A DNA stretch of 10,967 nucleotides from Sulfuricystis sp964478415 (lineage in GTDB: Bacteria > Pseudomonadota > Gammaproteobacteria > Burkholderiales > Rhodocyclaceae). This document shows positions 7,353 to 10,967 of this stretch, piece after piece; position 1 is the stretch's first letter, and the number at the start of each line of letters is the position of its first letter. Below the pieces are notes generated by a model. It worked only from the letters and a program-made list of their open reading frames with translations, had not been told where the DNA came from and searched no databases. Made by a program: the position numbers and the translations under genes. Where the stretch lies: the NCBI GenBank assembly GCA_964478415.1, contig CAYZII010000067.1, positions 1 through 10,967 on the forward strand, read 5' to 3'.

Positions 7353-7675
7353 ACGACACGATCCACGATCTCGACAGCTTGAGGCTTGCCCTGCGCGAAT
7401 TCGCCGCCGCGCGCGACTGGCGCCGCTTTCATACGCCGAAGAATCTGGCGATGGCGCTGATCGTCGAAGCAGCCGAACTCGTCGAACATTTCCAGTGGGA
7501 CACCGCTGAGGAAAGCCTGCATCCGCCGCCCGAGAAGCTCGCCGCGATCCGTGACGAAGTGGCCGATACGCTGATCTATCTGGTCGAACTCGCCGACGTG
7601 CTCGGCATCGACCTGATCGCTGCCGCCCGCGACAAGATCGCCAAGAACGCACTCAAGTATCCGCCTCTAGGCTGA
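7349..7675 (+). CDS. MazG-like nucleotide pyrophosphohydrolase (dCTPase/RS21-C6 type)
   Basis: The 108-residue all-alpha protein belongs to the MazG/dUTPase-like NTP pyrophosphohydrolases. These hydrolyse (d)NTPs to NMP and pyrophosphate and help cleanse the nucleotide pool. The magnesium-binding motif is complete: E40xxE43 in EAAELVEHFQW and E70xxD73 in EVADTLIYLVELAD. The FAAARDWRRFHTPKNLAMAL segment and the terminal KNALKYP closely resemble the DCTPP1/RS21-C6 subgroup, so dCTP or modified dCTP is the likeliest substrate. The ATG at 7349 overlaps the stop of the VanZ-like gene as ATGA. An upstream in-frame ATG at 7289 would extend deep into the membrane-protein gene and is unlikely. A weak hairpin follows 2 bases after the stop. 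Confidence 0.9.
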   Translation: MNDTIHDLDSLRLALREFAAARDWRRFHTPKNLAMALIVEAAELVEHFQWDTAEESLHPPPEKLAAIRDEVADTLIYLVELADVLGIDLIAAARDKIAKNALKYPPLG

Positions 7676-7677
7676 AA

Positions 7678-7700
7678 ACCTTCCGATCGGGTGGAAAGGT
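7678..7700 (+). repeat. Imperfect hairpin after the MazG-like gene
   Basis: ACCTTCC (7678-7684) pairs with GGAAAGGT (7693-7700) with one bulged A, around an 8-base loop. It starts 2 bases after the stop codon and could mark the operon end. It lacks a T-run, so it is not a convincing intrinsic terminator. Confidence 0.3.
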
Positions 7701-7734
7701 GCTGCGCTCGTGCCGTCTTACCAGCGCCGACTTT

Positions 7735-7743
7735 TGCTAAATT
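7735..7743 (+). promoter_or_regulatory. Possible extended -10 promoter for the ferredoxin gene
   Basis: TGC-TAAATT has the TG motif of an extended -10 followed by a hexamer with 5 of 6 matches to consensus. It lies in the most AT-rich part of the 101-base gap. No good -35 is seen at 16-18 bp spacing. The predicted start near 7750 leaves a leader of about 27 bases containing the strong GAGGAG ribosome-binding site (7766-7771). Confidence 0.4.
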
Positions 7744-7776
7744 GGCTGCCCCACCCCAGATGAGCGAGGAGAAGAA

Positions 7777-8094
7777 ATGAGCTACTACCAATACCACCTG
7801 TTTTTCTGCACCAACCAGCGCGAACCCGGCGAGATGTGCTGCAACAACCACGACGCCCAGGCGATGCGCGACTACTGCAAGGAGCGCGTCAAGGCCGCGG
7901 GCGAGAAGATTACCGGCAAGGTGCGGGTCAATACCGCCGGCTGTCTCGACCGTTGCGACAAGGGGCCGGTGCTCGTCATCTATCCCGAGGCCGTCTGGTA
8001 CACCTACGTCGATCAGGAAGACATCGACGAGATCGTCGACTCCCACCTGATCCAGGGCAAGATCGTCGAGCGCCTGCTGATCGACGATCGATGA
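7777..8094 (+). CDS. Thioredoxin-fold (2Fe-2S) ferredoxin
   Basis: This 105-residue protein fits the thioredoxin-like [2Fe-2S] ferredoxin family (Azotobacter FdI/Shethna-type and NuoE-related fold). It starts YYQYHLFFCTNQREPGEMCC and continues NTAGCLDRCDKGPVLVIYPE. The likely cluster ligands are C11, C21 or C22, C56 and C60, giving the family's wide C-x(9-10)-C...C-x3-C pattern. C34 is a further cysteine. The C-terminal part (VWYTYVDQEDIDEIVDSHL) also matches stand-alone family members. The electron donor and acceptor are unknown. A strong GAGGAG ribosome-binding site lies 5 bases before the ATG. The stop overlaps the hydrolase start as ATGA, so the two are translationally coupled. Confidence 0.92.
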   Translation: MSYYQYHLFFCTNQREPGEMCCNNHDAQAMRDYCKERVKAAGEKITGKVRVNTAGCLDRCDKGPVLVIYPEAVWYTYVDQEDIDEIVDSHLIQGKIVERLLIDDR

Positions 8095-8720
8095 TCGCCC
8101 GCGAACGCCTGCTGCTCGACGGCCCCGCCGGCAAGATCGAAGTCTTCGTCGAATCCCCGCCACAGCCAACCGGCATCGCCCTGATCGCCCATCCGCACCC
8201 GCTCTATGGCGGCAGTGCCGACAATAAGGTGGTGACCACGCTGGCGCGCACTTTCCGCGAGCTCGGTTGCGTGGCGCTGCGGCCGAATTTCCGCGGTGTG
8301 GGCGGCAGCGAAGGCGCGCACAATCAAGGCGATGGGGAGACCGAAGACCTCCTCGTCGTGCATTCCTGGGCGCGGCAGCGCTTCGGCGCGTTACCAGTTT
8401 ATTTGGCCGGATTTTCCTTTGGTGCCTATGTCGTGGCGCGTCTCGCCAAACGCCTCGCAGCCGTCGGAGATGCAGCCAGCAGGCTGGTGCTCATCGGCAC
8501 CGCCGCCGGTTTCATCGATGGCCTGCGCCGCTATGAGACCGAGGCCGTGCCCGCCGATACGATCGTGATTCACGGCGGTAAGGATACGACCGTGCCGCTT
8601 GCCAACGTGCTCGCCTGGGCGGAGCCGATGGATTTGCCGGTGATCGTGATCCCCGGCGCCGACCACTTCTTCCACCGCCGCCTGCACTTGATCCGCGACA
8701 TTATCCGGCGGCAGTGGTGA
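8091..8720 (+). CDS. Alpha/beta hydrolase (COG2945 type)
   Basis: This 209-residue cytoplasmic alpha/beta hydrolase has the HPHPLYGGS oxyanion region near the N-terminus and the conserved ALRPNFRGVGGSEG loop. The nucleophile elbow is GFSFG with S109. The acid is D165 in GGKDTTVP, and the base is H192 in GADHFFH. The catalytic triad is complete and the length matches the small COG2945 group, whose substrates are largely unknown. Esterase or thioesterase activity is possible. The ATG at 8091 overlaps the ferredoxin stop as ATGA and gives the normal N-terminus. No signal peptide or membrane segment is visible. Confidence 0.92.
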   Translation: MIARERLLLDGPAGKIEVFVESPPQPTGIALIAHPHPLYGGSADNKVVTTLARTFRELGCVALRPNFRGVGGSEGAHNQGDGETEDLLVVHSWARQRFGALPVYLAGFSFGAYVVARLAKRLAAVGDAASRLVLIGTAAGFIDGLRRYETEAVPADTIVIHGGKDTTVPLANVLAWAEPMDLPVIVIPGADHFFHRRLHLIRDIIRRQW

Positions 8721-8742
8721 TGTGCGCTGATGCAGAAAAAAC

Positions 8743-8773
8743 CCTTTTTGAAGGTAGACATCTTGAAAAAAGG
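8743..8773 (+). repeat. AT-rich inverted repeat around the -35 region
   Basis: CCTTTTT (8743-8749) and AAAAAGG (8767-8773) are perfect inverted arms. The inner AAG (8751-8753) and CTT (8762-8764) can pair as well. The -35 hexamer of the downstream promoter lies largely in the loop. This could be an operator or simply an AT-rich upstream region; the symmetry is imperfect overall. Confidence 0.3.
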
Positions 8774-8782
8774 CATTATGAT
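8755..8782 (+). promoter_or_regulatory. Sigma70-type promoter for the unknown/GGDEF-EAL operon
   Basis: TAGACA (8755-8760, 5 of 6 matches to TTGACA) and TATGAT (8777-8782, 5 of 6 matches to TATAAT) are separated by 16 bp. They lie in a strikingly AT-rich island between the hydrolase and the next gene. The expected start is near 8789, giving a leader of about 80 bases before the ATG at 8870. Confidence 0.6.
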
Positions 8783-8794
8783 TTTCTCTGAAAT

Positions 8795-8813
8795 ATCCAA
8801 ATGAAATTTGGAT
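8795..8813 (+). repeat. Perfect 8-bp inverted repeat in the predicted leader
   Basis: ATCCAAAT (8795-8802), a GAA loop, and ATTTGGAT (8806-8813) form a perfect hairpin or palindromic operator. It begins about 6 bases after the predicted transcription start. At that position it could bind a repressor as DNA or protect the mRNA 5' end as RNA. No matching known regulator motif is recognised. Confidence 0.5.
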
Positions 8814-8830
8814 CGCCCAGAGGGAGGGCG
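8814..8830 (+). repeat. Second short hairpin in the leader
   Basis: CGCCC (8814-8818) and GGGCG (8826-8830) form a 5-bp GC stem with a 7-base loop, directly abutting the preceding palindrome. The two would stack as tandem hairpins in RNA. A five-pair stem is common by chance in GC-rich DNA. Confidence 0.3.
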
Positions 8831-8832
8831 TG

Positions 8833-8883
8833 GTGCAGAAGTTTCCGCGGATCATCGAAGGGGGGGCGAATGGCGCAGCATGA
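8833..8883 (+). CDS. Possible 16-codon leader peptide
   Basis: A GTG at 8833 (or 8830) follows an AGGGAGG stretch (8821-8827) at suitable spacing. It opens a frame reading MQKFPRIIEGGANGAA and ending at TGA 8881-8883. The frame overlaps the ATG at 8870 of the next gene in another register. It could couple or tune translation of that gene. The evidence is only start, spacing and frame, so this may be chance. Confidence 0.2.
   Translation: MQKFPRIIEGGANGAA
8857..8866 (+). promoter_or_regulatory. Ribosome-binding site for the gene at 8870
   Basis: A purine-rich GAAGGGGGGG tract ends 3 bases before ATG 8870, with its GAAGG core about 8 bases upstream. It supports this start over the in-frame ATG at 8801. 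That upstream ATG lies within the hairpin arms and would add a low-complexity Arg/Gly/Ser-rich stretch. Confidence 0.5.
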
Positions 8884-9217
8884 GCGGCAAATCATCAAGG
8901 CGCGCGTGCGCGAATTCGTGCTGCCGCCGATCATCGATGGCCTCATCCTCGGGCGCCTCTCGCCGATCGGCCATGTCGCCGTCGGCAAGGCACTCGCCTT
9001 GCTGACGACGACCCCTTTCGAGCACGTCCCGATCGAAGACGACGTGATCGGCGATGTGCTGGTGCGCAGCGCCGTGCTGCGCAAAATCGATGCCGAGACG
9101 CTGCGCAGCTTCATTCTCAAATACGTCAAGCCCCTGATGGGGCCGGAGGAGATTCTCCACCTCGAGCTGGAAGCCGAAGTGGTGATCGAATCCCCACTGC
9201 GCTCAGGTGCTTCATGA
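8870..9217 (+). CDS. Uncharacterised 115-residue protein coupled to a GGDEF-EAL gene
   Basis: I do not recognise this protein. It is cytoplasmic by appearance, with no signal peptide, no clear membrane helix and no cysteines. Three parts can be seen. The N-terminal part (about 1-50) is basic then hydrophobic, with VREFVLPPIIDGLILGRLSP and VGKALALLTTTP. The middle (about 50-85) is rich in Asp, Val and Leu. The C-terminal part has a likely helix (LRSFILKYVKPL) and a strand rich in alternating residues (EILHLELEAEVVIES). The ATG at 8870 has a purine-rich ribosome-binding site. The stop overlaps the start of the CBS-PAS-GGDEF-EAL gene as ATGA, so it is the first gene of a two-gene unit behind its own promoter. 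This suggests, by position only, a partner or regulator of the c-di-GMP enzyme. Confidence 0.8.
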   Translation: MAQHERQIIKARVREFVLPPIIDGLILGRLSPIGHVAVGKALALLTTTPFEHVPIEDDVIGDVLVRSAVLRKIDAETLRSFILKYVKPLMGPEEILHLELEAEVVIESPLRSGAS

Positions 9218-10967
9218 GCTCGCTCGTCGCCCTTGATTGCCTGTGCCCGCGCTACCGTTCGGTCGGCGCGCTGCAGCGTTATCGCGACGTTTTCGAGCCC
9301 GGTGACCAGGTGGTGGTCTATGCCGTCTTCGATGAACCAGCGCAGGGCAGGGGCTTTCTCGGTCTCGTCGATGTGCGCGAGGCCGCTTTGTTTCCGGTAC
9401 GCGTATTCGCCGATCTGCTCGTCAGGCGCCAACCCGAACCTGTCGAACCGACGACGCCGATCGAAGAAATCTGGAAGCGTTTCGAGCGGCTCAACGGCGA
9501 CTTCCTGCCGATACTTTCCGTCGCTGGCGAGTTTTGTGGCGTCGTTTCTCGTTTGTCGCTCGTCGGCGCCCTGATGGAGCATGAGCGGGCGCTGAACGCC
9601 GAGCGAGAGCGCTTGATCCAGAGCCTGCATTGCGAGTTGGAAAACCGCCGCATCGCCGCGGCCGTCTTCGACGCGACGGCTGAAGGCATCATGGTGACCG
9701 ATGTCCATGGCAAGATTCTGCTCGTCAATCCGGCTTTCTGCCGCACCACCGGTTACAGCGAGAAAGAAGCCATCGGCCAGACCCCCGCACTGCTGAAGTC
9801 TGGCCGCCATGACAAGGCTTTTTATGAGGAGATGTGGCGCCAGATCGACCAGACGGGCTCCTGGGAAGGGGAAATCTGGAACCGCCGCAAGAGCGGCGAG
9901 GTGTACCCGGAATGGCTGCACATCGATGTCGTCCGCGACGAACACGACGCGGTGCGGTATTACGTCGGCGTTTTTGCCGACATTGGCACGCACAAGGAGC
10001 TGCGTGCGCAACTGATGCACCTCGCCTATCACGATGCGCTCACCGAGCTGCCCAATCGTCGCCTGCTGCTTGACCGGCTCGGCCAGGCGATCGCGCGCGC
10101 GCAACGTAATGCCACCAAGGCCGGCGTACTGTTCATCGACCTCGATCATTTCAAGGACATCAACGATAGCCACGGACATGGCATCGGTGATCGCATCCTG
10201 ATCGATACGGCGCGCCGCCTGACCCGCCTGATGCGCGCCAACGATACCGTCGCCCGGCTCGGCGGCGACGAGTTCGCGGTGATCGTCGAAGATCTCGAGG
10301 AAGAGAACGATCTCGTCGACATCGCCGAAAAGCTCCTCTCCGCATTCGCCGAGCCCTTCATCTGCGAGCAACGCGAGTTCTATCTCGCTGCCTCGATCGG
10401 CATCGCGCGCTATCCGGATGATGGCGAAACGGTCGAGAGTCTGCTGATGAACGCGGATACCGCGATGTTCAGCGCCAAGCAGCAGGGGCGGGGCCGCTAC
10501 CATTTCTTTTCCAGCGAAATGCACCAGCGCCTGTCGCGCCGCATCGCTACCACGAACTTCCTGCGCCATGCGATCGGTGCAGGCAAGCTGACGCTCGCCT
10601 GGCAGCCGCAGGTGAGTCTCGCCGATGGAACGATCCTCGGCGCCGAGATACTGTTGCGTGCCATCCAGAGCAACGAAGAGCCGAACATTTCACCTGCCGA
10701 ACTCGTCGCGGTCGCGGAGGAATCGGGCCTCATCACCACTCTCGGTCATTGGGTGCTGCGGCAGACCTGCGCTTTGGGCAAGCGTCTCGACGGACAACTG
10801 ACGAGGCTGCGTCTCGCGGTGAATTTCTCCCCGTTGCAATTCGACCCGCGCTGTGCCGAACAAGTGCTCGAGTTGCTCGCCGAACACGCCCTGCCAGCGG
10901 AAAGTTTCGAAATCGAAATCACGGAAAGCGCATTGGCGAGCGAAAACGAATACCTGCTGCGGGCGCT
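9214..10967 (+). CDS. CBS-PAS-GGDEF-EAL signalling protein (3' end outside window)
   Basis: This is a probable c-di-GMP synthase/phosphodiesterase; 584 residues are visible and the frame stays open to the window edge. No membrane segments are seen. Residues about 5-125 resemble a diverged CBS pair, clearest at TTPIEEIWKRFERLNGDFLP and CGVVSRLSLVGAL. A short coiled coil follows (about 125-147). A PAS domain covers about 147-258 (FDATAEGIMVTDVHGKILLVNPAF). The GGDEF domain (about 272-430) has DLDHFKDINDSHGHGIGD, an intact GGDEF active site (350-354) and an RAND inhibitory site (341-344), so cyclase activity is plausible. The EAL domain starts near 447. Its signature reads E478-I-L instead of EAL, with N537 and E571 kept; the later metal-binding residues are beyond the window. 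The start overlaps the unknown gene as ATGA. CBS and PAS suggest nucleotide and redox, gas or ligand input, but the signal is unknown. Confidence 0.93.
   Translation, partial: MSSLVALDCLCPRYRSVGALQRYRDVFEPGDQVVVYAVFDEPAQGRGFLGLVDVREAALFPVRVFADLLVRRQPEPVEPTTPIEEIWKRFERLNGDFLPILSVAGEFCGVVSRLSLVGALMEHERALNAERERLIQSLHCELENRRIAAAVFDATAEGIMVTDVHGKILLVNPAFCRTTGYSEKEAIGQTPALLKSGRHDKAFYEEMWRQIDQTGSWEGEIWNRRKSGEVYPEWLHIDVVRDEHDAVRYYVGVFADIGTHKELRAQLMHLAYHDALTELPNRRLLLDRLGQAIARAQRNATKAGVLFIDLDHFKDINDSHGHGIGDRILIDTARRLTRLMRANDTVARLGGDEFAVIVEDLEEENDLVDIAEKLLSAFAEPFICEQREFYLAASIGIARYPDDGETVESLLMNADTAMFSAKQQGRGRYHFFSSEMHQRLSRRIATTNFLRHAIGAGKLTLAWQPQVSLADGTILGAEILLRAIQSNEEPNISPAELVAVAEESGLITTLGHWVLRQTCALGKRLDGQLTRLRLAVNFSPLQFDPRCAEQVLELLAEHALPAESFEIEITESALASENEYLLRA

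Noticed and set aside
7678..7700. Intrinsic terminator after the MazG-like gene
   Set aside because: The stem is imperfect and is not followed by a T-run, so it is listed only as a hairpin.
7760..7780. Six-codon frame (MSEEKK) ending in an ATGA overlap with the ferredoxin start
   Set aside because: It is very short and consists mainly of the ferredoxin ribosome-binding site read as codons, so it is most likely chance.
8778..8804. Eight-codon frame (MIFSEISK) ending at an ATGA overlap
   Set aside because: Its ATG lies inside the -10 hexamer, upstream of the predicted transcription start.
8801..8869. In-frame upstream ATG extending the unknown protein by 23 residues
   Set aside because: The extension is Arg/Gly/Ser-rich and unlike the rest, its ATG lies inside the palindrome, and ATG 8870 has the purine-rich ribosome-binding site.
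8789..8869. c-di-GMP (GEMM) riboswitch ahead of the GGDEF-EAL operon
   Set aside because: The conserved GEMM core sequences and two-helix arrangement are not visible in the leader.
8776..10569. A 597-codon open frame on the minus strand
   Set aside because: It lies opposite the CBS-PAS-GGDEF-EAL gene, whose + strand domains are complete and conserved. GC-rich third positions readily create long antisense frames, and its translation has no recognisable domain.

Overview
The window is GC-rich, densely packed and coded almost entirely on the + strand. Gene content and order (argS, SPOR-domain protein, dsbA and a short-chain dehydrogenase, then ubiU-ubiV-ubiT) suggest a betaproteobacterium, probably near the Rhodocyclales/Nitrosomonadales. 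This placement is inferred from protein character and synteny, not from a search. The organism makes ubiquinone and carries the oxygen-independent ubiquinone genes, which suggests a facultative anaerobe or denitrifier lifestyle.

Region 1 (1-3811) is housekeeping. It holds arginyl-tRNA synthetase with a consensus -10 element so close to its ATG that the mRNA may be nearly leaderless, a membrane-anchored SPOR protein, periplasmic DsbA, and a short-chain dehydrogenase/reductase whose complete Rossmann N-terminus is reached only from a CTG start codon.

Region 2 (3812-7675) is a probable anaerobically induced operon. A near-consensus FNR/ANR box sits exactly 41.5 bp upstream of the start predicted from a TATATT -10 element, the class II activator geometry. 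Behind it lie ubiU, ubiV and ubiT, joined by 4-bp ATGA overlaps, with all eight expected iron-sulfur cysteines in UbiU/UbiV. A VanZ-like membrane protein and a MazG/dCTP-pyrophosphatase-like protein follow closely and may be co-transcribed.

Region 3 (7676-8720) has a small thioredoxin-fold [2Fe-2S] ferredoxin and a COG2945-type alpha/beta hydrolase, overlapping by ATGA behind a plausible extended -10 promoter.

Region 4 (8721-10967) opens with an AT-rich intergenic stretch holding a good sigma70 promoter and two short hairpins in the predicted leader. It then has a 115-residue protein that I do not recognise, overlapping by ATGA a large signalling protein with CBS-like, PAS, GGDEF and EAL domains that runs off the window. 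The unknown protein plus its coupled c-di-GMP enzyme is the best candidate for something undescribed. No RNA genes, insertion sequences, CRISPR arrays or phage genes were seen, and no gene-free stretch exceeds about 150 bases.
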